From an uncultured Ruminococcus sp. (lineage in GTDB: Bacteria; Bacillota; Clostridia; Lachnospirales; Lachnospiraceae), in the NCBI GenBank assembly GCA_900066355.1, contig FMEL01000003.1, positions 283,553 through 347,552 of the forward strand: a stretch of 64,000 nt of DNA, in the 5' to 3' direction. Made by a program: the position numbers and the translations under genes. The notes beneath the pieces are model-generated. The model had not been told where the DNA came from. It saw nothing but the letters and a program-made list of their open reading frames with translations, and made no database searches. This document shows positions 16,315 through 25,387 of this stretch, piece by piece (within the stretch, counting starts at the first letter, position 1; the number at the start of each line of letters is the position of its first letter).

Positions 16315-17636
16315 TTTCTGTATAAATATGTTCCTTTCGAATTAGTCAGGTTGTAGGCACAAAACGGTACCATACCATATTCCGAATCCACTTCACAGAT
16401 ATAGCAGCGTTTCAGACGGTCAAGTTCCAGATTCCAGGCATCCTGAAAAAGCATTCCTGATACTGCAAAGGTCTCATTATGAACCCGATTCAGAAACTCA
16501 TCCAGTGCGTCTGTCTGCGTCATCTCACCCTCATCATAAGTTTTTGTACTGTAGCTCCACTGGTTCTCAACATACTGTCTGGAATCATCACTGGTTGTAC
16601 AACAACATCCTTTTCCGGATTTCTTTTCAAGAAGCTTTAATTTTCTCTCACCTTTTCTCAGATAACTCGCATGAAAAGAACAGTATGGATTCTCAGCTCC
16701 GCCTCCGGCAAAATCCTCTGCTTTCATGAGTCCCTCTGTCTGTTCCTCGATCAGCTTCAACATCCTCGGTATCGTGATCGGATTTTGCGGGCGTTCCTGT
16801 GAACACCTGCCAAAATAACTGATTGGCTGAAAATGTACCCCTCGTACGAATGGCATATGATCCAGAGCAAACTTCAGGATATCCCCTGCCTGCATATCAT
16901 TCACTCCGGGGGCAATGACCGGTACCAGAGCAATTCCAAGCTCCGCCTCGGAACAGTTCCGGACAGCTTTCTTCTTCACTTCCATCATATCCTGTCCACG
17001 AAGCGTCCGATAAACATCATCACTCACTCCGTCAAACTGAAGAAACACCGTGTTCAGTCCCGCTTTTTTCAGTTTTCTGGCATATTCCTCTTCCTCTGCA
17101 AGGCGGATCCCATTAGTATTCAGCTGAAAAAATGTAAAACCTTTTTCTCTTCCCATACGTATGATTTCAGGAAGATCATCTCTCATCGTCGGCTCACCGC
17201 CTGAAAGCTGTATATTAAACGGACCTCCATGCTCCATCAGAAAATCAAACTGTTTTTCTATTTCACAGATAGAAGGATCTCCTTTCTCCTGACTTTCACC
17301 TGCCGAAGCAAAACAGACCGGACAATGAAGATTGCAGCGCTTTGTAACTTCCAGAACCATACAGCAGCCTTTTCGTTCATGTTCCTCGCAGAGCCCGCAG
17401 TTATTCGGACAGGCCTTTTCTTTACTCTTTGGATTTACAGGAGTCTCAGCAGACAGATTTTCTCTTCCCCAGGAGAGGTAATCTGCTACACTTCCCTCCC
17501 AGATCAGTGTCCGGAATTTCCCATGAAGATCACATTCCTTTGTCAGATAAATCCCCTCTTCACCTATACATTTTTTAGCCGGAAGTACCTTCATACATAC
17601 CGGACAGACGCTTTTCGTTTTACCAATTGTAATCAA
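16311..17636 (-). CDS. Radical SAM protein, TrsS-like
   Basis: This 441-aa protein starts with a Cys-rich zinc/iron domain ('VCPVCMKVLPAKKC', 'CPNNCGLCEEH') and then the radical SAM motif CxxxCxxC (Cys101, Cys105, Cys108) and 'LSGGEPTMR' (about 143-151). The C-terminal part is Cys-rich ('GKGCCCTTSD', 'RCYICEVD'). In this family, which I recall as 'radical SAM (seleno)protein TrsS', some members carry selenocysteine; here the Cys-rich sites are all TGT/TGC and no in-frame TGA is seen. It overlaps both neighbours by 4 nt. Likely role: modification chemistry for the partner molybdoenzyme or its cofactor, not demonstrated. Confidence 0.82.
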   Translation of the reverse strand: MITIGKTKSVCPVCMKVLPAKKCIGEEGIYLTKECDLHGKFRTLIWEGSVADYLSWGRENLSAETPVNPKSKEKACPNNCGLCEEHERKGCCMVLEVTKRCNLHCPVCFASAGESQEKGDPSICEIEKQFDFLMEHGGPFNIQLSGGEPTMRDDLPEIIRMGREKGFTFFQLNTNGIRLAEEEEYARKLKKAGLNTVFLQFDGVSDDVYRTLRGQDMMEVKKKAVRNCSEAELGIALVPVIAPGVNDMQAGDILKFALDHMPFVRGVHFQPISYFGRCSQERPQNPITIPRMLKLIEEQTEGLMKAEDFAGGGAENPYCSFHASYLRKGERKLKLLEKKSGKGCCCTTSDDSRQYVENQWSYSTKTYDEGEMTQTDALDEFLNRVHNETFAVSGMLFQDAWNLELDRLKRCYICEVDSEYGMVPFCAYNLTNSKGTYLYRK

Positions 17637-18064
17637 ACTTCAATTATCCCCCATTCTGTCAGTATTTCCATAACTTTCATGTATGTCTCTGCGATGAGTG
17701 CAGGACATCTCTCCATGATCACTCCCCAGTCCAGATGTGTGATATCTTTACAATAAAACACTCCGAATTCTTCTTCCGTCTTTTCACGGAACCACTGATA
17801 CAGTTCCTGCACAGCCGGTTTCATCTGAACATCTTCTTTCTCCTCCGGTGCCAGGTTGCCAAGGAAATATCCTATCGCACAGGCACCTCCTGTCAGACAT
17901 CCGCATGTATCTCCACAATAACCGATTCCTCCGCCAAGACCACCCAGAGCTTTTACAAGCTGTGGATTTTCTTCACCTATGGTTTCCAGCGTCATGATCA
18001 TCATCATCTGCGAACAATGATATCCCATGCTCCCAAGTTCCGCTATTCTTTCATAAAGGTCCAT
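17633..18064 (-). CDS. DVU_1555-type C-GCAxxG-C-C family protein
   Basis: This 143-aa protein has the redox-type Cys pattern: 'GYHCSQMMM' (Cys17), 'GYCGDTCGCLTGGACAIGYFLG' shortened here to CGDTCGC and GGACAIG, and late Cys in 'VFYCKD' and 'ERCPAL'. This C_GCAxxG_C_C arrangement is typical of a small putative metal or sulfur-handling protein. It overlaps the radical SAM gene start by 4 nt and starts 3 nt after the methyltransferase stop, so it belongs to the molybdoenzyme operon. Its biochemical function is unknown. Confidence 0.82.
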   Translation of the reverse strand: MDLYERIAELGSMGYHCSQMMMIMTLETIGEENPQLVKALGGLGGGIGYCGDTCGCLTGGACAIGYFLGNLAPEEKEDVQMKPAVQELYQWFREKTEEEFGVFYCKDITHLDWGVIMERCPALIAETYMKVMEILTEWGIIEV

Positions 18065-18067
18065 ATG

Positions 18068-18601
18068 CTACTCCTTTCTGCCAATCACTGCCGTATAACT
18101 TAGCTTTTTTCCTTTATACTGCTTCTGCAGAAGCTTATACTCCTCGCAGCAGAATGAATCATTCCAGATTGCTTCCAGATAATATTCCCTCCAGAGAGCC
18201 GTCTGGTCTTCCTGGTGAAGAATGCAGAATCCTGTACATTTAACAACCTCTACAAGATTTCCCTGATCCAGATCTGACAACACGAGTAATCCGCCTTTTT
18301 TCAATACACGCCAACATTCTGAAACAGCTTTTTGCTGATCTCCGCTGACAAAAAATGCACACTGGCTGATGCAAAGATCCATACTCTCTGCTGTGTAGTC
18401 AAGGTTCAGAAAATCTCCTTTCTGTACATCCCTGCTCCGTGGTGAAAGATCCACTCCATGTGCATTTATTCCCAGGGATTTCAGGATTCGCACGGTCTCA
18501 CCTTCACCCGCTCCAAGATCAAGGGCTTCCATTCCTTTCCTGAATTTGACATATTCCAGAAGATGGAGTGTCTGTGCCTCACCACCCGGATGTCTGTTCA
18601 T
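18068..18601 (-). CDS. DVU_1556-type SAM-dependent methyltransferase (TrsM-like)
   Basis: This 177-aa class I methyltransferase has SAM-binding motif I 'ALDLGAGEGETV' (about 26-37), 'VDLSPRSRDVQKGD' and 'VLKKGGLLVLSDL' (motifs II/III). The start codon immediately follows the stop of the redox-protein gene (TAA ATG). It is a constant member of the Mop-associated cluster. The methyl acceptor is unknown. Confidence 0.82.
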   Translation of the reverse strand: MNRHPGGEAQTLHLLEYVKFRKGMEALDLGAGEGETVRILKSLGINAHGVDLSPRSRDVQKGDFLNLDYTAESMDLCISQCAFFVSGDQQKAVSECWRVLKKGGLLVLSDLDQGNLVEVVKCTGFCILHQEDQTALWREYYLEAIWNDSFCCEEYKLLQKQYKGKKLSYTAVIGRKE

Positions 18602-18823
18602 TTATTTGTCCTCCAGTGCACGTTCCACTGCCAGAACTTTTCCAAGAGCCAGTTCCTCCGGAACATAGACAAAACCACACTTTGGACAGACCGGCATCTC
18701 AACCGGAAAACCGTTTTCCAGATACACGAATTTTGCTTTTCCTTTTACCAGTGGAACCTTGCATTTGTTGCAGGTCAGCTTTCCTTCCGGATCAATCGTA
18801 TAATAGTTTCTCTCAACTGCCAT
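18602..18823 (-). CDS. DVU_1557-type small redox protein
   Basis: This 73-aa protein has two CxxC pairs, 'LTCNKCKVPL' (about 17-24) and 'PVCPKCGFVYVPEEL' (about 44-58), a rubredoxin/zinc-ribbon-like four-Cys site. Its ATG overlaps the stop of the large dicluster protein (TAATG). Its position and cysteines suggest electron transfer or metal delivery within the cluster; which metal it binds cannot be told from sequence. Confidence 0.82.
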   Translation of the reverse strand: MAVERNYYTIDPEGKLTCNKCKVPLVKGKAKFVYLENGFPVEMPVCPKCGFVYVPEELALGKVLAVERALEDK

Positions 18824-21114
18824 TATTGTCCCACCCTTTTCATAATATTCATTCGATGACTGTATGCTCTGCGTACCAGATACCCTTCTTCTGTTTCTAT
18901 AAAACGCACCCAGAATGTTACATTTCCAAGTCGACTTCTTGCTACCAGTTCTTTTGTTTCTTCATCAAGGACTGCTTCCTGACTTTCTCGGTAATCTGCC
19001 AGCACTCTCTCAACGTCACTCTTAAGGATCATACGTTCATCCATCATTCGGATCGCATCTTCTGTATAGGTCACGGTATAATCTTTTTTTTCCATCATCA
19101 GTTCCTCATTCCAGATATTTTTCAGAAGTTTTTCTTTCAGCATAAGCCTGTTGTATCGTTTCTCGCTGATATCCGGCATACTGCAGGCATGATCTCCATA
19201 CAGTAGTTCCAGAATATGTCTGGACTCTCTTCCTTCTCTGACAAATCGATCTCTGCATGCCATGCAATATGTCACATATGGTGCATCTGAACGTTCCAGA
19301 CATTTTGCTGCCATTTTGGCTGCCATATCCTTATTCGCATATGCCGTCAGGCCGCCATACCCACAACAGGGAGACAGATCTCTGGAATATTCTGTATTTT
19401 CAACTGTACATCCCATTTCGGTCAGAAGCTCTCTTATCGTATCCTGTGTATGTACATCTCCTCTGGCACCGCAGGCATCATGTATTGCAACCGGTACTTC
19501 CAGTCCCCTGGCCGTCTCGGGAAGTCCGATTTCCTTCAGAATTTCCCAGACTCCTGTGACCACTGCACCAGTACTCTCTTTTAACTGTTTCATACAGCTC
19601 GGACAACCTGCTATGATTGCAGGATCGCCAAGCTTTGCAAGCTCCTGTTTCAGCTGCTCATTTACTTTTTCTGTCATTTCATAACGACCTGCCCATTCAC
19701 TGATTGCACCACAGCACCCCAGAATCAGTGCAACCCCGCCTTCAACTCTTCTGCACAGGTCTTCATATACATCCATGACTACATCCGGCGCAATCGCTCC
19801 GGCCTGACATCCTGGAAAAAACACATATCTGCAGATATCAAATCCAGGCTGAGGTTTACATAAAAAAGCTTCTGAATTTGAAAACAACATGTCCATCAAC
19901 GCAAACTCATGCGGCGCCAATGGCATCTTATCCGTGGATACCATGTTTTCTCTTGCGGATCTGCAAACCTGACTCATATCAAATCCGTTCGGACATGTCA
20001 CCGTACACTGTCCGCAGAGTGAACAGGAATTCATCGCTTTATTCATTGGATGATCTCCCATAATAATCTGGGTATTATTATAAATTTCACGGGCCAGAAG
20101 CCCCGGATGCTTTTTATATTCACTTAAGTAAACACAGCTTTTTATACACTCATCACAATGACACTGTATGCATCTCTTTGCTTCCTCAACAGCCTCTTCT
20201 TTCGAATATCCCTCTGCACCACAGGGGATTCTTTCTGACCCTTTGATGCCTTCTATATTCGTATAAAGCCTGGTAGTAACTGCTCCTTCACTGCCTCTGT
20301 TGCTGTACGGAGAAAGATTCTGCACGAGAAGATCTACCGTCAGGGCGGCTCTCTTTGCAGAAAAAGCAGCATCCATCACTGATTGTGTTGATCCGCTGAC
20401 GATCCTGGCCTGTTCTCTCAGCATGATTTCTATATCTGCTTCTTCCTGTGGTGCCAGCTTTTGTGCAATCTCTTCTGATGCACAAACCACATCTGCCAGT
20501 TCCATCTTTTCTCTGATAAATACAGGATCAAGACTGCATCCGAATTCAAAAACAAGATCCATGGATTTCAGACGTTTCGCTTCATTCCGACAATCAGATT
20601 CCGACAGATGTGCAGCTGCTGCAATATACTCTTCATAATTTTCTTCCTGACAGTAAATAGTTGTAGGATACATTTTCCGCTCCAGTTCCCCTGCCAGAAA
20701 CAGTGGAAATAATCCTGACCCGAAAATTACTGCCTTTTTCTTTTTTCTTATACGAAAAACACTGCTCCGTTTTCCGGATTCCCCATATCGGACAATTGCG
20801 CGCTCTACTTCACGTATGGATACACCGTCGCCAATTTCACAAAGCTTACATTTCTCTTCACAGGGAGCCGTGCATCCGTCGCAAAGAATCATCGGAAATG
20901 GAGTGATCTTTTCATAGATTGCCAGAGCCTTCTTAAAATTTCCTTTTGCAGCATAAAACAGCATCTCTTTTGTATCTACTTTGAAGGGACAGGCCGCAAC
21001 ACAGTACGCCGGCTGATCATGGACGCAGAGACTGATCATATGATCCATCTCTTCCTTTGACATTCGATTTACATGATACACATGAGTAGAACCTCTTTCC
21101 TGTATATATGTCAT
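18823..21114 (-). CDS. DVU_1558-type dicluster-binding / pyridine nucleotide-disulfide oxidoreductase-like protein
   Basis: Numbering from the chosen start (763 aa): a GltD-like N-terminal ferredoxin region ('PAYCVAACPFKVDTKEML', 'CDGCTAPCEEKCKLC'), a reduced Rossmann region ('KKAVIFGSGLFPLFLAGEL'), a central Fe-S domain ('CSLCGQCTVTCPNG'), then two HdrB/CCG-type domains ('FFPGCQAGA', 'GCCGAISEW', 'CGARGDVH', 'CCGYGGLTAY'). I use ATG at 21114 because AAGGAG lies 9 nt upstream; the longer ORF start adds 12 unsupported codons. Probable role: multi-cluster electron transfer partner of the hydroxylase, possibly with a non-cubane CCG cluster. Confidence 0.85.
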   Translation of the reverse strand: MTYIQERGSTHVYHVNRMSKEEMDHMISLCVHDQPAYCVAACPFKVDTKEMLFYAAKGNFKKALAIYEKITPFPMILCDGCTAPCEEKCKLCEIGDGVSIREVERAIVRYGESGKRSSVFRIRKKKKAVIFGSGLFPLFLAGELERKMYPTTIYCQEENYEEYIAAAAHLSESDCRNEAKRLKSMDLVFEFGCSLDPVFIREKMELADVVCASEEIAQKLAPQEEADIEIMLREQARIVSGSTQSVMDAAFSAKRAALTVDLLVQNLSPYSNRGSEGAVTTRLYTNIEGIKGSERIPCGAEGYSKEEAVEEAKRCIQCHCDECIKSCVYLSEYKKHPGLLAREIYNNTQIIMGDHPMNKAMNSCSLCGQCTVTCPNGFDMSQVCRSARENMVSTDKMPLAPHEFALMDMLFSNSEAFLCKPQPGFDICRYVFFPGCQAGAIAPDVVMDVYEDLCRRVEGGVALILGCCGAISEWAGRYEMTEKVNEQLKQELAKLGDPAIIAGCPSCMKQLKESTGAVVTGVWEILKEIGLPETARGLEVPVAIHDACGARGDVHTQDTIRELLTEMGCTVENTEYSRDLSPCCGYGGLTAYANKDMAAKMAAKCLERSDAPYVTYCMACRDRFVREGRESRHILELLYGDHACSMPDISEKRYNRLMLKEKLLKNIWNEELMMEKKDYTVTYTEDAIRMMDERMILKSDVERVLADYRESQEAVLDEETKELVARSRLGNVTFWVRFIETEEGYLVRRAYSHRMNIMKRVGQ

Positions 21115-21229
21115 AGCCTGCACTCCTTTCGTTGCTGTGAACCGGATCAATACAATTCTTTCGTCTCTAAAGGGGAGACAGTTTACCGTCTCCCCTCATT
21201 ATATCACATGATAAAATCAGATTTATGAT

Positions 21230-23992
21230 TTATTTCTCAAGTTCCTTCAATGCTGCAAGAACTCTTTCCGGACGGGCAGGAACACGTGTAATACGTGCAC
21301 CTGTCGCGTTGTAGATTGCATTCAGGATTGCAGGATGCGGAGCATCCAGTGGAGCCTCACCACAGCCGGCAGCGCCATAAGGGCCACTTGGACGATAGGT
21401 TTCATTGAAATGAAGTTCAATATCATCCGGCGCATCCTTCGGGTATGGGATACCACAATTTTTCAGAGTGGTATCGTGGTTCAAATCTTCAAAGTCTTCT
21501 GTCAGAGCAAGACCCACACCCTGTACAAGGCCACCATAGAAGTTGCCTTCTACAAGAAGTCTGTTCATGATCGTACCTACATCGGCAACACATGTAAATT
21601 TCTCAACAGTAACCTTGCCGGTTTCTGTATTAACTGCAACTTCCGGAAGGAAAATCGTGTACATATAAGTTGCAAACGGATCACCCTGTGCCGTATCCTG
21701 ATCGATCGGATGATCTGCACAGAAGGTTGTTACCCAGTTACCTTCATATTTTGTTTCAAGACCTTCCGCTACCATTTCGTCATAAGTACGGAACGTTCCA
21801 TCTTCTTTCTTCATTGCTGCAACAAGGTTTTCTGCTGCCAGACGGCATGCATTGCCTGACATAACCTGTGAACGAGAACCACCTGCCGGACCTGCATTCG
21901 GACATGTCTTAGTATCATTCATAACAAGTTTGATCTGTTCAGGTCTGATTCCGGCCTGACGAAGTGTTTCATGAGATGATACAAGAACGCCCATATCCGC
22001 ACCCTGTCCATGATCTTCCCATGCAGCATACATTGTAACAGTTCCATCCGGATTCAGTTCTGCAAAAGCATTGGATGTATCAACACCATCAAGTCCGCAG
22101 CCATAAACACCAAGAGATACACCGATACCATATTTTATCTTGCCATCAGAAGCTGCATTCTTCTCGGCAACACGTTTCTTAGCTGCTTCATACAACGGAC
22201 GTGCAGTCTTGAACAGTGCTTCCTCACAATATACTTCCGGCGGATAACCTGTCGGGATCGTGGTTCCTTCAGATTCCTTGTAACAGTTCATTTCACGCAT
22301 ATCAAACGGATCGATTCCCATCTTTGCTGCCAGAACATCAATTGCGATCTCAGATCCCATATAGGACTGCGGAGAACCGTAAGCACGGAAAGCAGATCCC
22401 CATGCATGGTTAGTAAATACTGTTGTAGATTTGTTACGGATAGAATTGATTCCATAACCAGCGCCTGTGAACTGAGAAAGTCTCATGGTAAGCAGATCAC
22501 CAAATTCTGAATATGGACCATGATCCACATAATTGTTGCCCCAGAGAGCAAGGAGTTTACCATTTTCATCTGCCGCAAGTTTAATATTCATAAATGCAGG
22601 AGATCTCTTTCCTGTATAAGTAATGTTCTGGAACTGATTGAATACCAGAGATACAGGACGCTCAAGAATTTTTACAGCTGCACCGATCAGGGCTTCATTT
22701 GTCGGAGAGAACTTGTAACCAAAGGTTCCTCCCGCGTGGTTCTGAACAATTCTTAAATTCTCCATCGGAACGCCGATACCATCAGCGATCATCGGCATAT
22801 GGAGATGAATACCGATAGATTTGGAATGCACTGTTATCATACCATCTTCATCAATGTAGCCATAACCACAGTCCGGTTCAAGATGGAGATGTGGCTGACG
22901 TGAACAGTAGGATTCGATCTCTACCTGCTGTGAATCCGGAATGCTGTCCCAGTCAAAATCAGGTCCCTTGATACAGTTTGTCTCAAAGAATGCATTTGGA
23001 ACACCTGGATGGATTTCTGCCGCATCCGGTGCGATCGCATCCATTGCATTCATATATGCAGGAAGTTCTTCAATCTCAACTTTAACTGCATCTGCCGCTG
23101 CACGTGCATGTTCTTCTGTATCAGCTGCTACGATTGCAATCGCATCACCAAACTGGAAAATCTTCTCATCGCAGAGTACCGGACGTTCAAATCCATCTGT
23201 CTTATTGTGTTTCGGAAGCATTACAAGACCATTAATCTTGTTTGTTCCGCCGGCTGCTTTAATGTCTTTTGCAGTGATAACACGGAAAACCCCCGGCATG
23301 CCTTCTGCTTCTGTTGTATCAATGCTGAGGATGTTCGCATGAGAAACTTTTGCCTGTGTAAGTGCCAGACGAAGAGTTCCCTCCGGCATCTTTAAGGCAT
23401 CATCTGCACCAAAATCCCAGGTACCTGTTACCTTCTGTGCTGCTGATGGACGAATATAATTTGTACCAACAATAGAATCACCGGTCTGTTTAAAAACAAG
23501 ATCCTCTTTTGTCATCTCGCCACGCATAACTTTTGCTGCTGCCATAGTTGCATCGATGAGCGGCTTGTAACCGGTACAGCGACAAAGGTTACGCTGTTTG
23601 TTAAACCATTCTCTTACTTCTTCTCGAGTCGGGCTTGGATTATTGTCAAGAAGAACCTTCGCTGAGATAATGAAACCTGGAGAACAGAAACCACACTGTG
23701 CACATCCGTATGCCATCCAGGCAACCTGGATCGGATGCATATCAGAAATTGTTCCCACACCTTCAATGGTTGTAATCTCTGCATTATCCGGAACACGACT
23801 CATCTTATAGATACAGGATCTTGTAACTTTTCCGTTCATAATTACGTTACAAGCTCCACAATGGCCCTCACCGCAGCCAATCTTACATCCCGTAAGAAGA
23901 AGATGATTACGGAGAACCTGTGCCAGTGTTTCATCCTTATCAAGAATAAGGATTCTCTCAACACCATTGATCTTCAATGTCTTTTTGATCAT
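21230..23992 (-). CDS. Molybdenum-dependent aldehyde oxidoreductase (Mop-like, xanthine dehydrogenase family)
   Basis: This 920-aa single-chain enzyme matches the layout and length of Desulfovibrio Mop (about 907 aa). It has a plant-type [2Fe-2S] ferredoxin (1-76; 'GCKIGCGEGHCGACNV'), a second helical [2Fe-2S] domain ('YGCAQCGFCSPGF', 'NLCRCTGYKPLI') and the molybdopterin part from about 180 on. There is no FAD domain. The catalytic Glu sits in 'AAGCGEAPLDAP' near the C-terminus. 'GGTFGYKF' and 'GSAFRAYGSPQ' are cofactor-binding loops. It oxidises an aldehyde or N-heterocycle; the substrate is unknown. It heads the leftward operon. Confidence 0.9.
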   Translation of the reverse strand: MIKKTLKINGVERILILDKDETLAQVLRNHLLLTGCKIGCGEGHCGACNVIMNGKVTRSCIYKMSRVPDNAEITTIEGVGTISDMHPIQVAWMAYGCAQCGFCSPGFIISAKVLLDNNPSPTREEVREWFNKQRNLCRCTGYKPLIDATMAAAKVMRGEMTKEDLVFKQTGDSIVGTNYIRPSAAQKVTGTWDFGADDALKMPEGTLRLALTQAKVSHANILSIDTTEAEGMPGVFRVITAKDIKAAGGTNKINGLVMLPKHNKTDGFERPVLCDEKIFQFGDAIAIVAADTEEHARAAADAVKVEIEELPAYMNAMDAIAPDAAEIHPGVPNAFFETNCIKGPDFDWDSIPDSQQVEIESYCSRQPHLHLEPDCGYGYIDEDGMITVHSKSIGIHLHMPMIADGIGVPMENLRIVQNHAGGTFGYKFSPTNEALIGAAVKILERPVSLVFNQFQNITYTGKRSPAFMNIKLAADENGKLLALWGNNYVDHGPYSEFGDLLTMRLSQFTGAGYGINSIRNKSTTVFTNHAWGSAFRAYGSPQSYMGSEIAIDVLAAKMGIDPFDMREMNCYKESEGTTIPTGYPPEVYCEEALFKTARPLYEAAKKRVAEKNAASDGKIKYGIGVSLGVYGCGLDGVDTSNAFAELNPDGTVTMYAAWEDHGQGADMGVLVSSHETLRQAGIRPEQIKLVMNDTKTCPNAGPAGGSRSQVMSGNACRLAAENLVAAMKKEDGTFRTYDEMVAEGLETKYEGNWVTTFCADHPIDQDTAQGDPFATYMYTIFLPEVAVNTETGKVTVEKFTCVADVGTIMNRLLVEGNFYGGLVQGVGLALTEDFEDLNHDTTLKNCGIPYPKDAPDDIELHFNETYRPSGPYGAAGCGEAPLDAPHPAILNAIYNATGARITRVPARPERVLAALKELEK

Positions 23993-24029
23993 CTTGCATC
24001 CCTCCTGTTAAAAAAATGTCCCTATTATG

Positions 24030-24290
24030 TTACTGATCTTCCGGCTTATGTGTTCCGCATGGATCATGATCCGCACCCTTGCCCGTCAGATCTTTGAGTC
24101 TTTCCATTCCTCTGGCAGAATAGAAAACAATGGAAGAACTGCTTCCATCCAGATTCTCACCGCTGAGTTTTAATACATTTGCATTTTCGTAATAATCCAT
24201 CGGAAGTGTCCGGCTGTATTCAACTCCCGTACGCTCATCTTTTACCTGTATGGTAACTTCTTTTGCGGTAATTTCAAAAATCTTATCCAT
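24030..24290 (-). CDS. Small protein of unknown function upstream of the hydroxylase
   Basis: This 86-aa protein has AGGAGAAC 6-12 nt before its ATG. Its composition is that of a beta-rich soluble protein ('EITAKEVTIQVKDERTG', 'SSSSIVFYSARG') with a His/Asp/Cys-containing tail (GADHDPCGTHKP). It is the first gene of the leftward transcript, 37 nt before the aldehyde oxidoreductase, and is likely co-expressed with it. I do not recognise the family; the tail could bind metal, which is speculation. Confidence 0.7.
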   Translation of the reverse strand: MDKIFEITAKEVTIQVKDERTGVEYSRTLPMDYYENANVLKLSGENLDGSSSSIVFYSARGMERLKDLTGKGADHDPCGTHKPEDQ

Positions 24291-24411
24291 GAAAAAGTTC
24301 TCCTGTCCACATCATTATGTATATATTCATTCTATCATGCTTTTTTACAATATTGCAAATTACAATTAAATAAAATTTGGCTATTTTCACACAATTTTCT
24401 TTTTTTTATGA

Positions 24412-24456
24412 TATAATAGTACCAATTTTATACAATGCCTTTAAGGAGGTGACTAT
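24412..24456 (+). promoter_or_regulatory. -10 element and ribosome binding site of the rightward cofactor operon
   Basis: TATAAT at 24412-24417 lies about 40 nt before the ATG at 24458, and TTAAGGAGG at 24440-24449 fixes that start. No good -35 box is seen, suggesting activator dependence. The 24291-24457 spacer is the shared control region of the two divergent operons. Confidence 0.5.
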
Positions 24457-24457
24457 C

Positions 24458-25387
24458 ATGCAGACAGGTGCCTTGATTGTTGCTGCCGGAAAATCATCAC
24501 GAATGGGAGACTTTAAACCCATGCTTCAGCTTGGATCCATTTCCATTGCCCAGCGAGTGATCAATAATTTCCGGCAGGCCGGGATTTCTAAAGTAGTTGT
24601 GGTAACAGGATATAAGGCAGATGTGTTGGAGCGCCATCTTGCCTCCAATAATGTAATCTTTCTTCGAAACGAAGACTATGCAACAACTCATATGTTTGAT
24701 TCTGTCCGGATCGGACTGGAGTATCTGAAAGACAAGGTTGATACAGTGCTCTTTACCCCTGTGGACGTTCCACTGTTTACAGCCCGGACTGTCACTCAAA
24801 TGCTCTCCGCAGACCATCCTCTTGTAACTCCGGTCTGTGAGGGTAAACCCGGTCACCCGATCCTGCTCCGTTCCTCACTTATTGATTCCATCCTGAAAGA
24901 TGACGGCAGTTCAGGTCTTGAAGGTGCTGTAGAGCACTGCGGCACACCCATGTATTTTCTGAATGTGGAGGATCCCGGAATCATTCACGATGCCGACACA
25001 CCAGAGGATTATGCCGAGCTTCTCCATGCACACAACCAGAGTCTGATCCGTTCAGAAATCCACATTCAGCTGGCTCGCGAAAAAGTATTCTTTGATGAAC
25101 AGCTTTATTCGCTTCTGACGCTGATCCATGAAACAGGCTCTGTCCGCGATGCCTGTGAGCATATGCACATTTCCTATTCCACCAGCTGGAATCTGATCCG
25201 TACATTGGAATCGCAACTTCACGAACCATTGATCAGCAGAAGCCAGGGCGGTGTAAACGGAAGTCACAGTGAACTGACACCATACGGTGAAGAGTTTCTG
25301 AAACGATATGCGCGTTTTTCAGAAGAAACACGAAACTGTTCAGAAAAAATATTTGAAAATTGTTTCAGAGGATTTTTTAATGCGTGA
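24458..25387 (+). CDS. MobA/MocA-like NTP transferase fused to ModE-like winged helix (DVU_1551 type)
   Basis: The start is set by AAGGAGG 8 nt before the ATG; the longer ORF adds 27 codons without support. Residues 1-185 are a nucleotidyltransferase of the molybdenum cofactor cytidylyl/guanylyl type, with 'ALIVAAGKSSRMGDFKPML' (about 4-22) and 'FTPVDVPLFTARTV'. The C-terminal 105 residues are a LysR/ModE-type helix-turn-helix ('SVRDACEHMHISYSTSWNLI', 'GGVNGSHSELTPYGEEF'). The enzyme probably attaches CMP or GMP to molybdopterin for the hydroxylase; the fused HTH suggests direct control by cofactor or molybdate status. Confidence 0.85.
   Translation: MQTGALIVAAGKSSRMGDFKPMLQLGSISIAQRVINNFRQAGISKVVVVTGYKADVLERHLASNNVIFLRNEDYATTHMFDSVRIGLEYLKDKVDTVLFTPVDVPLFTARTVTQMLSADHPLVTPVCEGKPGHPILLRSSLIDSILKDDGSSGLEGAVEHCGTPMYFLNVEDPGIIHDADTPEDYAELLHAHNQSLIRSEIHIQLAREKVFFDEQLYSLLTLIHETGSVRDACEHMHISYSTSWNLIRTLESQLHEPLISRSQGGVNGSHSELTPYGEEFLKRYARFSEETRNCSEKIFENCFRGFFNA

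Noticed and set aside
16311..17636. Selenocysteine in the TrsS-like radical SAM protein
   Set aside because: Some family members are selenoproteins, but this frame has no internal TGA; the Cys-rich sites are ordinary Cys codons.
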